Positions 33,581-45,163 of a stretch of DNA of 64,000 nucleotides are shown here, piece by piece. Position numbers and translations under genes: made by a program. Source of the stretch: Linum tenue (taxonomy: Eukaryota; Streptophyta; Magnoliopsida; Malpighiales; Linaceae). Numbering within the stretch: the stretch's first letter is position 1; the number at the start of each line of letters is the position of its first letter. Below the pieces are notes generated by a model that was not told the DNA's origin, searched no databases, and saw only the letters and a list, made by a program, of their open reading frames with translations. The stretch lies in NCBI GenBank assembly GCA_946122785.1, contig CAMGYJ010000006.1, positions 46,086,066 to 46,150,065 of the forward strand, written 5' to 3'.

Positions 33581-35821
33581 ATGACCCGTAGCCAGTCGGG
33601 AGAACTACTACCATTAGACCAGGAGCTTGAACGAACTTGCAGGAACTTCAAGCGGGCTCTAAAGGCGCGACTGGCTGCGGAGGAGGCGCTATCACAGCTG
33701 CAGTTAGAAGAAGAAGAAGAAGAAGAAGAAGAAGAGATGGCTGATCCAGAAAACCGTGATGTGATCCCTGAGGAGCAGACCATGGGATCCTACTGGACCG
33801 CTAGGGCTGCGGACATGAGGTCACCCATTCAACACCCTCATGTCCCAGCCAAAAATTTTGAGGTGAGCACCTCAGTGATCACCATGCTGCGCGGTTTAGT
33901 GGTGTTCCGTGGTAAGGAGGGGGAGTGCCCCCGATCACATCTCAGGCGATTCCACGAGCTCATCGATGGAATCAAGATCAATGGGGTACCAGCAGATGCC
34001 ATCCAGCTGAGGTACTTCCCATTTACTCTGGAGGGGCAAGCCAAGGAGTGGCTAGACACTCGACCTCCGGGCTCCATCACCACGTTCGCCAACCTGGCGG
34101 ACAAGTTCCTCACCCGCTACCATCCTCCATCCAAGACAGCAGACCTGCAGAAGCAAATTACACATTTTGCTCAGGATGAGGATGAAACCATCAGGGATGC
34201 TTGGGAGAGATACACCAGTATCTTTCTCAGGTGTCCCAATCATGGTTTCAATGACGCTTTCAAGGTGGGCACCTTCTATCACGCCCTTTTCCCGGAGGAC
34301 AAGCAGCTGATTGATTCGGTTTGTGGCGGGAACATGCTGACCAAAACCCCGCCACAGCTGAATCAACACTTTGAGGAGATGGCGGAGAATGGGTACGATT
34401 GGGGCACTGCCAGGAGATCGAGACGAGCACCAGGACGGGGTGTGCATGCTGTGGGCACCCAGTCATCTGATTTGGTGCAGGTGGTATCGAAGCTGGTTTC
34501 AGCTATCGATCGTTCTGGTTTGATTGCAGGTACAGGACAGCCGCAGGCGATGCACTGCCAGTGGTGTGAGAGCTCCCATCACACCATGGAGGATTGTCAG
34601 GGGATGAGGGAATCGTCTACTCCCCAGGAGCAGGTGGACTTCATCGGTAATGCCAGGCGCTTCGACCCCTACAGCAACACCTACAACGAGGGGTGGCGCC
34701 AGCATCCTAACTTTTCTTGGGCTGGGCCAAATCCCAGACCACCCGGCTTTCAGAGCCCTCCATACCAGCCCAAACAGGGGCAATTTCAGCAGCCACAGCA
34801 GCCACTCTACCCGCCCAGGCAGGGGCCAGTTCCACCTCAGTCACAGGTGCGACCATTTCAGCAGGCAGGGGCAGCACCTGCAGCCCCAGTACAGAGTGAC
34901 CCGATGGCGGAACTGAGAGATCTGGTGGGTTCTCTGGCCACCTCCAATGCAAATAAATTCAATAACATTGAGCAATTCATGGAGAAAGCTTCAGGAAAAT
35001 TCTTGGAACTAGAAGCTGGTCAGAGAAACACGCAGGCTGTGCTGCGAGATATACAGACCCAGCTTGGGAGTGTTGCCCAGGCTGTTGCTCAGAGGACTCC
35101 AGGTACCTTGCCTGGTCAGACCATCCCTCACCCACAGGATCCGAATGCCAACTGCAGTGCCATCACGACCAGGAGTGGCAAGGTGACTGCCGATCCACCT
35201 GTTCGGGCAGAGGAGAGAGAGACCCCTACTTCAGCACTTCCAGCTAATCAGGAAGAAATGGAGAAGGAGGTTGAGGTGCCTGCTCCTAAACCGCAACCAG
35301 TGGTGAAGGAGTATGTACCACAACTTCCCTTTCCTACTCGGTTGCACAAGGACCGACTGGAGACTGAGTTTGCCAAATTCATGGCAATGCTGAAGCAGGT
35401 GAATATTAGCATGCCCTTCGTGGAGGCATTATCGAAGATGCCCAAGTATGCCAAGTTCATGAAGGATCTCCTCACCAACAAGAGGAATCTTGGGGAGTTG
35501 TCAACGGTGATGCTAAACGAGGAGTGTTCTGCCATCCTGCAGAACAAACTACCGGAAAAGCGAAAAGACCCAGGGAGTTTCACTATCCCTTGCATGATTG
35601 GTAGTTTGCATGTAGGAAAGTCCTTGGCGCATTTAGGCGCTAGCATAAATGTCATGCCATATACACTGTTTAAGAAGCTAGGCCTAGGTGAACCCAGTAA
35701 TACTAGGATGAGCATCCAGCTTGCTGATAGATCCATTGTGCATCCTAGGGGTATAGCAGAGGACTTGATAGTCGCAGTAGGGCCATTTTCATATCCTGTT
35801 GATTTTGTGATTTGGACATAA
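33581..35821 (+). pseudogene. Gag and N-terminal protease of element C
   Basis: A 746-codon frame. An N-terminal Glu run (about residues 45-54) comes from a GAA repeat. The retrotransposon gag domain follows at about residues 90-280 (YFPFTLEGQAKEWLD, NLADKFLTRYHPPSKT, ERYTSIFLRCPNHGF). A CCHC-like knuckle CQWCESSHHTMEDC lies at about residue 325, then a Pro/Gln-rich linker, then the protease start. In the protease the family motif DLGAS reads HLGAS, so the catalytic Asp is apparently replaced. A one-base frame change near 35812 separates this frame from the rest of pol. The ATG follows a GTGCAGGTAGTGC context that could act as a splice site. Confidence 0.9.
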
Positions 35822-38800
35822 ATGAGGATGTTGATGTGCCATTGATACTGGGTAGACCTTTTCTCGCCACCGCCAAGGCGCTGATTGATGTTAATGATGG
35901 AAAACTGATTTTAAGAGCTGGGGGTGAACAAATCACCTTCTCTGTTTCTGATAATATGAAACACCCCCAGCTCCATGATGATCTAGATTACTGTGATGTT
36001 GTTGCTGATTTTGAGACCGCACTCGCCATCACGAGTGCGGGTACTAATGATTTCCTTGAGCGTTGTCTTTTGCTAGGGGAACAGGCATCACAGGATGTGC
36101 AGCTGGAGGAGCAGCTTGCGAAGCTGGACGAGGCTGCGAGCGAGGGGCGAGAGATGCCATTCAAGCCGATCCCCATCTCGCCCCGGCTCGCTACATCATT
36201 GGAGGAGCCACCAGAGTTGGAGCTTAAACCCCCCCCCCCCCCATCTCACCTGGAGTATGCATTTCTCCGGGAGGGGAATAAGCTCCCGGTTATTATTAGC
36301 TCGGATCTGACACCCGAGCAGAAGAGCAGGCTGGTGGCTCTGCTGCAGAAGTATGCCCGGGCCATAGCATGGAAGATCATCGACATCAGAGGCATTAGCC
36401 CATCCTTCTGCTCCCACAGAATTTTGATGGAGGATGAGGTTAAGCCAGTCAGGCAGCCACAGAGGAGATTGTCTCCTAACTTGGAGGCAGTGGTCCGGGG
36501 AGAGATTGTGAAGCTCATGGATGCAGGAATCATCTTTGCTATATCTGATAGCAAGTGGGTCAGCCCCACTCAGGTGGTCCCGAAGAAACGCGGGATGACT
36601 GTGGTCCCGAATGAGAAGAAAGAGTTGATCCCGATGCGGACCGTGACCGGTTGGAGAGTCTGCATCGATTACCGGCGCCTGAACGACGCCACCAGGAAGG
36701 ATCATTTCCCCCTATCTTTCATTGATCAGATGCTGGAGAGGTTGGCTGGCCATGAGTTCTATTGCTTCCTGGATGGCATGTCTGGTTACTTCGAGATTCC
36801 TATTGCACCGGAGGATCAGGCGAAGACCACATTCACTTGCCCCTTTGGCACTTTTGCTTACCGGAGGATTCCATTTGGGCTGTGTAATGCACCGGCAACC
36901 TTCCAGAGATGCATGCTGGCGATCTTCGACCGACTGGTTGGAGAGATCATGGAAGTCTTCATGGATGATTTCTCGGTATATGGAGACTCCTTCACTCACT
37001 GCCTCCATAACCTGGAACTCGTTCTGAAGAGGTGCGAGGAGACTAATCTGGCACTCAGCTGGGAGAAGTGCCATTTCATGATTCGTGAGGGTATTGTGCT
37101 CGGGCACAAGATCTCCAAGCAGGGAATCGAGGTGGTTCACGCGAAGATTGAGACGATCAGTCAGTGACCTCCTCCTTTTTCTGTGAAGGGGATTCGCAGC
37201 TTTCTGGGTCATGGAGGCTTTTACCGGCGCTTCATCAAAGATTTCTCGAAGATTGCCCTGCCTTTGACCAAGCTGCTGGAGAAGGATGCACCATTCCAGT
37301 TCACTCCCGAGTGCACAGCTGCATTTGAGACCCTGAAGGAGAAGCTTACCCATGCACCTATCATGGTGACTCCTGACTGGTCTCTTCCTTTTGAGCTGAT
37401 GTGCGATGCGAGTGACTATGCAGTCGGAGCAGTTCTGGGTCAGAGACGCGAGAAGCACTTCCAGCCCATATACTACGCGTCCAAGACCTTGAACAATGCA
37501 CAGGAGAACTACACCACCACAGAGAAGGAGCTCCTCGCTGTGGTGTATGCGTTTGACAAGTTCAGACCCTATCTGGTGCTCTCCCATGTGGTGGTCTACA
37601 CTGACCACTCGGCGATTCGCTACCTGATGAGCAAGGCTGATGCAAAGCCTAGGCTCATCCGCTGGATCCTGCTGCTGCAGGAGTTTGATATCGAGATCTG
37701 GGACAAGAAGGGAGCCGAGAATGTTACTGCAGATCATCTTTCACGGTTGGAAGCCCCTGCGGTGGACAACTTTGAGGAAGAGATCGACGACTCCTTCCCG
37801 GGTGAGCGATTGCTGGCGATGACACTGGTGGACAGCGTGGCCCCTTGGTATTCTGACTTTGCCAATTATGTGGTGGGCAAGCAGTTACCCAAGGGGATGG
37901 CTACTCATGCAAAGCGCAAGTTCTTCTCCGATCTGAAGCACTACTTCTGGGAGGATCCTTACCTCTTCAGAATAGGAGCCGATGGCGTGATCCGGCGTTG
38001 TGTCATGGAGCATGAGATGTGAGAAATCCTCTCTCAATGTCACGAGGGGCCTACTGGAGGTCATCATGAAGGAAACAGCACGGCGCGGAAGGTGCTACAG
38101 TCGGGCTTCTATTGGCCCTCGCTCTTCAAGGATGCAGACACCTTCGCACGACAGTGCGACCGCTGCCAAAGTTCAGGTAACATTTCTGCCCGGGATGACA
38201 TGCCCCAACATATCTCTGTTATTTGTGAAATTTTTGATGTTTGGGGTATCGATTTCATGGGCCCATTCCCTCCATCTTTTGGCAATCTGTACATATTGGT
38301 TGCAGTGGACTACGTCTCGAGGTGGGCAGAAGCTCAAGCCATGCCGACCAATGATGCAAGACGGGTCTGCTCATTTCTGAAGCAGCTGTTCTCCCGGTTC
38401 GGGACACCTTGAGCCATTATTAGTGATAGAGGAACCCATTTTGAGGGGCAATTCACTAAACTCCTCTCTCGCTATGGCGTTAAGCATCAGGTGTCGGTGG
38501 CCTACCATCCCCAGTCAAATGGGCAGGCCGAGCTGACGAACCGGGAATTAAAACGGATAATTGAAAAGACGGTGGATCAGTCCGGCAAGGATTGGTCCAC
38601 CAAGCTCGATGATGCTCTCTGGGCGTATAGGACTGCCTATAAAAATCCGATTGGCACCTCTCCGTATAGGCTTGTCTATGGGAAGGCGTGCCATTTGCCG
38701 GTAGAGCTAGAGCACAAGGCCTTCTAGGCCATTAAGCTGCTAAACCTGGATTTGAGTGTTGCAGGTACATAACGTAAGTTGCAGCTGCTGGAGTTGGAGG

Positions 38801-39123
38801 AGTGGCGTTACCACGCCTACGAGAACACCTTGCTCTACAAAGAGCGCACCAAGCGTCTCCACGACGCTAGGTTGAGTGGCCCGAAGGAGTTTCAGGTAGG
38901 TGATTGTGTTCTGCTCTTCAATGCACGCCTGAAACTCTTTCCGGGCAAGCTCCGTTCGAGGTGGTCGGGTCCCTTCACGGTCACCCAAGTTTTCCCGCAT
39001 TGTGCGGTGGAGATCAGCAATGCTCAAACCGAGCTATTCAAGATGAATGGCCACCTCTTAAAGTTGTACTTGGGAGGTGCTGTCGAGCGCGCAGAGCTGC
39101 TAATCAAGCTCAAGGACCCTTAG
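35812..39123 (+). pseudogene. Pol of element C: protease end, RT, RNase H, integrase
   Basis: One frame with internal stops at 37165 (TGA), 38020 (TGA), 38410 (TGA), 38725 (TAG) and 38770 (TAA), ending at 39121-39123. Domains in order: protease end (VPLILGRPFL), RT with DYRRLND, FLDGMSGY and the catalytic FMDDFS, RNase H with [20 protein letters not shown] and ADHLSRL, and integrase with [20 protein letters not shown] and [12 protein letters not shown], then a GPY/F-like end (RSRWSGPFTV). The catalytic residues of RT, RNase H and integrase are visible, so the lesions are recent point changes. A Pro-coding C run (about 36230-36242) lies before RT. Confidence 0.92.
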
Positions 39124-39166
39124 TTCCTCTACTGGCGTCCAGCTAAAAGACGGTAAAGAAGCGCTT

Positions 39167-39184
39167 GTGGGGAGGCAACCCCAC
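39167..39184 (+). other. Post-pol hairpin H1 (element C)
   Basis: GTGGGG-AGGCAA-CCCCAC, 43 nt after the pol stop, exactly as in el.1. Confidence 0.65.
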
Positions 39185-39299
39185 AGAGGTTTGCATTTTC
39201 TTATTTTTTTCCTTTTGTTTCTGTGTTTTTTGAGTCTCGAGATGTTGATCCAGAGTCAAATGTCGTGTTTGAGTGAAAACAGGTTGAATTCGAGGCTCC

Positions 39300-39665
39300 A
39301 GCACCTCGCACGGCCAGGCCATAAACTTGCACGGCAGTGTGGATTTTATCCCCTGGCCGTGCAAGCTCTCGGCAATTTTCGCACGGCCAAAAGTGCAAAT
39401 TCGCACGGCCGTGTGGCTTGGCCTGGCCTGGCCGTGTGGCCGACACGGGCAACACCAATTCTCGCACGGCCGTGTGGATTTTATCCTCTGGCCGTGCGAG
39501 CTCTCGGCAAAATCCACACGGCCAAATGTGCAACTCGCACGGCCGTGTGGAATCCCTCGGCCTGGCCGTGTCGGCCAGCACGGGCAAATGTGCATCTTGC
39601 ACGGCCGTGCGAGCCTGCCCGTGCGGCCTAGCACGGCCTATATATTCGGCCAGCACGGCCGAGTG
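39300..39665 (+). repeat. Internal palindromic-word array of C
   Basis: GCACGGCCGTG-type words recur at short intervals with CTCTCGGCA spacers (39368, 39490), as in this element's LTR. The long frames on both strands here result from the repeats. Confidence 0.8.
39640..39647 (+). promoter_or_regulatory. TATA box of putative internal promoter (C)
   Basis: TATATATT at the end of the array, at the position of the el.1 TATA box, followed by a CT-rich leader to the donor-like site at 39980. Confidence 0.45.
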
Positions 39666-39979
39666 GCCAGAATCTCACACAACCCTCGCCGGAATCCTCT
39701 GAATCTGGCCGGAAAACCGTGACAAACCACCCTATTTTGATTTTTCCGGCCATTTTTTGTCATTTTTTCACCAAACCAACAATACACCCATCTTTCCCAC
39801 ATCGACCGCGGCCTATCCCTCCATTTTGAGGAGATTTGGCCGACGTTTTTGTCGCCGGAGGCGATTTCCGACGAGACTCCAGCGAGGCTCCGACGAGCAC
39901 TTCCGGCCACTTTTTCGGCGTTTCGTCGCTTCCATCGCCTTCCCCTCATCATCCCCTACACCTCTACTTGAGTCTCCAG

Positions 39980-40474
39980 GTTTGATTTTGCCCTTAACTA
40001 TGTTAATTGTGGAGAATTGGGTGTTAGGGTGCATGTTTAGAGAACCTCATTGAATCTTGTGATTTTTGTGCAATTAATTGAGGGGAATGCATGGAGTGTG
40101 TTTGAATTGTGTTGGGCAATGTCCCCCTTGATTGTTTGAGCCCTTGTGTGCAAGAATTTTGCCAATTTCATGCTTAACTTAATAGTGCACACAAGGTGTT
40201 CGATGAAATGACTGTTTTTCATGCCATGTTGTGGCCACTGGTTGGGGCCCTTAATGATGTAGTTTGAGGGTGTATTTTCTATGGATGTGAACATTAAGTT
40301 GCCTACTTTCTCGTGAATGTGCACCCCCACTCGGATTATGCTTGATTTATCGAATTTTTGACCCCCGAACTATGGATGAAACCATGGTTAGGCTATTTTC
40401 TGTTCTTAAGTGTGGGGGTGTGATTGACCTTTTCTTTGGCTCTTTTGGTTCCACTTTGGGTTTTTCTTTTGCAG
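39980..40474 (+). other. Putative 5'-UTR intron before env-position ORF (C)
   Basis: CTCCAG|GTTTGA at 39980 and TTTTTCTTTTGCAG ending at 40474, four bases before the ATG. A TTAAGTGTGGGGG motif (40406-40418) lies near its end. Confidence 0.5.
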
Positions 40475-40478
40475 GACA

Positions 40479-41854
40479 ATGTCGAAACGTGACCTCAAGC
40501 ACCCGTTCATCCGGGATCTGAGGAGGGGCCTCGACGAGGATCGCTTCAAGGAGGTCCTTGCATGCCTGTTTGGGCAGCACCATTGCTGGTCCAAACGGGA
40601 GTTTCGGAGATTGAACTGCTACGAGCAACTCTCCGCCGCCGTCGCCAACCCCACATGGCGTCGTCTGCTCTCCATCTGCGAGAAGGTCTACTACGAGCCC
40701 GTGCTGGAGTTCTACATGTCCTTTAGGCACACATCCACGACCGATTGGAAGGACGGGACAGCCGTCAAATTCAGGCTAGGCGGTGCCCCCCGGTCGATGA
40801 GCTACCATGAGCTGGCCGAGGCTCTCGACCTCGACTGGATGACGGTGCGGACTACATCACCGAGGTCAACGACCCGCCGGAGGTGGATTTCATGAGGCTG
40901 TACACCCGCCTGGCTAAGCCAGGCCAGAGAAAACCCTTCTCGGCTGGGAGGACGAAGGTCACTACCCTGCTGCTCGACAACCGCCTTCTCCACCACCTGC
41001 TGGCGAAGTCTTACACCCCAGCGTCAGATAGTGCCAGCGCCATCACCAAGAGGGCCATGTACTTAATCGCTTCGATCCGCCAGTACGACCATCCTCTCCA
41101 CTTGGGATCGGTGGTGGCCAGGACCTTTGAGAAGACTGCTTTGTAACTGAAGAGCCTCCACTGCGCCCCTCTCATCACCCGCCTGGCCACCTACTTCGGG
41201 CTTTTGCTGCAGGGATGCACACAGCAGGGGGACACCCTCGTCTTTGGCAGGAAGACGATCAGTCACATGCACCTGCTGCAAGAGAACCGCGGCATTCTAT
41301 AGGTCGAGGGGTTTCCAGAACCTCAGATCCCCGCGGAGACCCAGCCAGAGGGCCAGGAGGAGGAAGCTGCTGATGATGTGGAGCCCGAGGAGGTGGATGC
41401 TGCTGCTGCCCCCCGCCCCACCACCTTCGAGTACGGTGGTGGCAGCTCCGCCTTCCCGGGCCAGGATTACTTCTCCTACCAGTTCGAGCAGCTGCAGATC
41501 CAGAACCAGCAGATCCTCGACCAGCAGATGCAGTTCCATCAGCAGTACGCGGAACACTAGGCCGAGTACCAGAATAGGATGGCTGCTTATGATGAGCGCC
41601 TGGACATACTCCAGACCCAGCAGGGAGTGACTCTCGCCCACATCGAGCGGGAGAAGCGCCGTTCACGGCGCATGCAGGAGGTCCAGCAGAACCTGCTCCA
41701 GCTGCTCCCGGGCGAGCAGCCCGTCTGGAGGACTCCCTGGGAGGACTCTCCACTTCCCCATGCCCCAGCTGACGGTGATGATGGTGCTGATGGAGCTGCT
41801 GATGATGACGCCTTCATGGCCGACATCGACTTGGATGATCTTGGCGACGAGTAA
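40479..41854 (+). pseudogene. Env-position ORF of element C, degraded
   Basis: It starts at the ATG on 40479. Homology to the el.1 ORF is clear in the first half (VLEFYMSFRHT, FRLGG, SMSYHELAEALDL). A frame change near 40845 and stops near 41146, 41302 and 41560 break it. The C-terminal part has a Gln-rich coiled-coil-like segment (QLQIQNQQILDQQMQFHQQ), a basic stretch (REKRRSRRMQE) and a very acidic tail ending DDLGDE. No membrane segment or signal peptide was seen. Function unknown. Confidence 0.72.
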
Positions 41855-42235
41855 GCTGTACTCGTTGCCCATCTCAGTGTGTTTTGTTTTTCGTTTTAGA
41901 CTTTTGTGTGTTTGTGCCATGTGTGAGGAGCTTGAACTTAGTGTCGTTTGTTTTTGTTTTTCTTTTTCTTTTTCATTTGTGGTTTGTTTATGTTGTAGCC
42001 GTCTGGGCTAACACTTATCCCTAACGCACAGTGTGCTAGTGTGTTCTTGGTGTTCGATTCGTGCAGAACTGTCCATCTTCCCGTCTGTTTTTCGCTGACT
42101 GGTCCACTTCCAGTCCCCCAGCAGTGTTTCAATCCGGTAACGTCGTTCCCCTTATCTCTCCCTCTACTCCATTGAGGGCAATGTCGTGCTTAAGTGTGGG
42201 GGGTGCTTTGTATCGGTTGGAAATATATCTGTGTG

Positions 42236-42283
42236 CTTGGAGCCTAGTCCGCTGTCCGAATCTTACGATTTGAGGGCTCCAAG
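42236..42283 (+). other. RNA hairpin H2 in element C
   Basis: CTTGGAGCC / GGCTCCAAG outer stem, inner CGAATC / GATTTG stem with one G-U pair. Confidence 0.6.
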
Positions 42284-42871
42284 TACTGTTGTTTGATCAT
42301 ATTAGCACTGTGTTTTGATTGATGAATTGAATGGTTTTCGGATTAATGCATGACAACTTGTTTGTGACTAGGACAACCTATGATGAGGACTGAGACATGC
42401 AGTAGAATTGTGTAGGGGTTCAGTTCTTTCAACTGTTTGCTTACCAACTGTGACTTGATTTGATCACTTGTTCTTGACAGTCGTTTATGCATCTAGTTCA
42501 GGGTATCAGAATGTGAGATAGAGCATATAGGTAGCCATGTGAGATTTGAGCCTGCTCGTTTCTTTCTTGTGCGATAGATCCCTCTTCCATGATGTGTAGC
42601 ATTCACGTTGTCACTAGCTCAGATGATGGGGGCATAGGATTAGCCCACGACCAAAATTGACTGTCCTGATGTGTCATATCCCCTAGTCAGCCCCTTTGAG
42701 CCATGTGTTATCCTTTCTTTTGGTCTATAATGAAAAATCACCCTTTTGCATCTTTTAGAAGGTTCCACAGAGTGGTTTTTACATATTCTCTGCTGTTTCT
42801 GCTAAAGTTTATGTGAGTGTTGGAGGTAGTGCTTAAAAGTTGGGCAGGTATTTGAAATATGTGCAGAAGTG

Positions 42872-42942
42872 GTGGCTCTCTTAAGAAATGAAAAGAAAAT
42901 GAAAGAAAAATAAAGAAAAAATTGAAAGCAAAAGAGAGCCAC
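42872..42942 (+). other. RNA hairpin H3 in element C
   Basis: GTGGCTCTCTT (42872-42882) pairs perfectly with AAGAGAGCCAC (42932-42942), extendable by three pairs; the loop of about 49 nt is A-rich. Confidence 0.55.
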
Positions 42943-43722
42943 TACCAAAAATCTGAATAATGCCCAGTAAGTAGTGTTTCTTAGCAGTCTGGCTTGGAAA
43001 TGCTGACATTTATACCTCCTTCGCTTTTGTGCTCTTGAGATATTGAGTAATGCATAATAGCAGAAAGGAAATACCGGTTTGTTTGACTGTGATTGTGTGG
43101 GTTTGGAAATGTGGAACCTTGTGCTATGAATACTTCCACCACTTAAAAGGCCTTCTCCCCATGTCAAAGACCCTAGCCAGTCATTTGAACCTGTGTCTCA
43201 GACCTCCTGATTAGTTAGTGGTGACACCCCATATGTGAACTCTAGCATTTAGAGGCTGCCATCATGGTGAAGAGATGTTAGGGATTGAGAGAAATAGCAT
43301 GCGCATTTTTCGCATCAAATTGTCCTGACCCCACTGGTTGAGAGTGAGTGATTCATTTTCATAGTCTATATACTCTTGTACCCCGGTGAGGACCTAGATT
43401 GCTTGGTCTCTGTTCTGATGTCTTGAGTTGGATGCATGAGTTGACTGTTTTGAGTAAGTGGTTGAGTCAAGTCTAGGTTGGCTGGTGAACAGAAGGGAGA
43501 CTCTTCCTTTACTCGATTTTGCTGCACTCGAATGTCCTTTGTGGTGGTTGTCCAGGTTGTTATTGAGGTTCTTCATGTATTGCTGTTTGAAAACCAGTAC
43601 GATTCATGTGTTCTGTGCCTTTATGACTTGTCCCCAATGTTGGTTGATTGAAATATGTAAGCTTACCTGGTGTCTGACTTGGTTTGCTTGGGGACAAGCA
43701 AACGGTTAAGTGTGGGGGAGTT

Positions 43723-45072
43723 TGATAGACCGTTAATTACACATGTTTTTACCCCCGTTCTTACACCGTTTGAGGTGTTGATTCTCGTGTTTTAGGCCGA
43801 TTTCACGCTAGGTTGTGCTTGTTTATGATATTTCAGGTCCTAGTACGTGAATGGAGGCTTGGGAGCGAGTCTGGGGTCGATTGGACGAAGATTGGACGCG
43901 TGGCGAGGTGCCAAGGAAGCCGCACGGGCAGACCGGGACATCACACGGCCGTGCAACTGACAATTGTGGCCGTGTGATTTTCGCCGAGAGCAAACACGGG
44001 CAGACTGGAAATCTCACACGGCCGTGCGACCCTGGCCGTGTGGGAAGCCTCAAGATCGAACTAATTGGTACGCTGCGTTTCGACTCACACGGCCAATTGA
44101 GTGAGCCACACGGCCGTGTGGCCTGCCCGTGTGAGTCGGGAAACTCTGGTTTTTTAGCCAATTTCGAGCCAAAAGTGTGAGGATCGGATTTTGAGAGCAA
44201 AAAAGAGAGCCCTAGAGAGAGAAAGTACGAAGAACACATCCTAGAAGCTATCTTGGAGCTGTGTTTCATCGAATCGAGCTTGGAGATCGTCATAGGAGTG
44301 GAAATCATCATCCCGGAGCAGATTTTCCTCATCATTATGAGTATGACTACTCTGATTACTATTTTCTCTTCTCTCTCTATGGAGTAGAACCCTTCTCTCA
44401 CTTGGGTATGAAGAACCCTAGTTCCTTGTGTTAGGGATTTGATTGTAATAACTTGGGATGATTATACTGTTTGATTTTAATCGAATGATGCATGTTTATT
44501 GAATTGATTGAAGTCTGATCAGCTTTTCTCGATTTCTGCTGCAACCTAAGATAGATAGAATCTGATTAGGTTGTTAGAGCCTCTTCATTTGATAGTAGGA
44601 GATTGGCTATACGAGAGTTAGCCAGTTTACTGCTTTGTACTGGAATTCAATTCCAGTAGTGGAGTCCTGTGCTTATTGCTTCAGCTTTCTAACCAGGTGA
44701 AGACTAGTCGTCTGCCAGGTAGTTAGACTGAGAGGGCTTGGTCAGCTTAAGAGATTCCAAGCTACTGTCGGATCTTCCGCAGTCTAATCAATAGTGAATC
44801 AACCCAGGGGAATTACAATTGAACCTAATCAAGGGGCTAGGGGGACTCATTCCCGAGTGACTCTTTCCTGCTTTAGAAAACCGAACCATTTCCTGCTTTC
44901 TTACTGCTTTTTCTTTAAACAACAATCACTCGAATTAGTTTGCTAGATAATAGATAATCACGGAGTAAGCAGTAGATCTAGACCCCGGGTTGATAATAGA
45001 ACTTGCCTGTTACTGCATTCCCGGACTGCGATTACACTTGGTCGTAGTTTGGTGTTGTGTTTTGGCGTGTGA
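43723..45072 (+). repeat. 3' LTR of element C (1350 bp)
   Basis: Same length as the 5' LTR. The terminal dinucleotide reads GA rather than CA (TGTGA), directly followed by the TSD ACAAA. Confidence 0.95.
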
Positions 45073-45108
45073 ACAAACCAAAAACAAACAAAAGGAAAAC
45101 AAACCTTG

Positions 45109-45126
45109 GTGGGGTTGCCTCCCCAC
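45109..45126 (-). other. Hairpin H1 in element B
   Basis: GTGGGG / CCCCAC with a 6-nt loop, 37 nt after the ORF stop on the minus strand. Confidence 0.6.
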
Positions 45127-45163
45127 AAGCGCTTCTTTATCGTCGTGAGCCGGATGGTGCCTC

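Larger units (their letters stand above)
41855..43722 (+). other. 3' UTR and polypurine tract of element C
   Basis: Closely matches el.1 from 42290 onward. It contains TTAAGTGTGGGGGG (42190-42203), H2 (42236-42283), H3 (42872-42942) and the terminal TTAAGTGTGGGGG (43706-43718) before the LTR. No ORF. Confidence 0.85.
32088..45072 (+). mobile_element. Element C: full-length Athila-like retrotransposon, 12,985 bp
   Basis: It is flanked by a perfect TSD ACAAA (32083-32087 and 45073-45077). Both LTRs are 1350 bp. In order: 5' LTR, tRNA-Asp PBS, gag-protease, RT/RNase H, integrase, hairpin H1, internal palindrome array with TATA, intron-like segment, env-position ORF, 3' UTR, polypurine tract, 3' LTR. 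By eye the LTRs differ at about 34 sites (about 2.5%), so it is fairly young, yet its ORFs contain several stops and frame changes. Confidence 0.95.

Noticed and set aside
39143..39722. Long overlapping open frames on both strands (also 1106-1458, 5420-5990, 32173-32766, 43823-44401)
   Set aside because: They coincide exactly with the CACGGCCGTG-type word arrays, which lack stops in several frames; composition is repetitive and no domain is visible.
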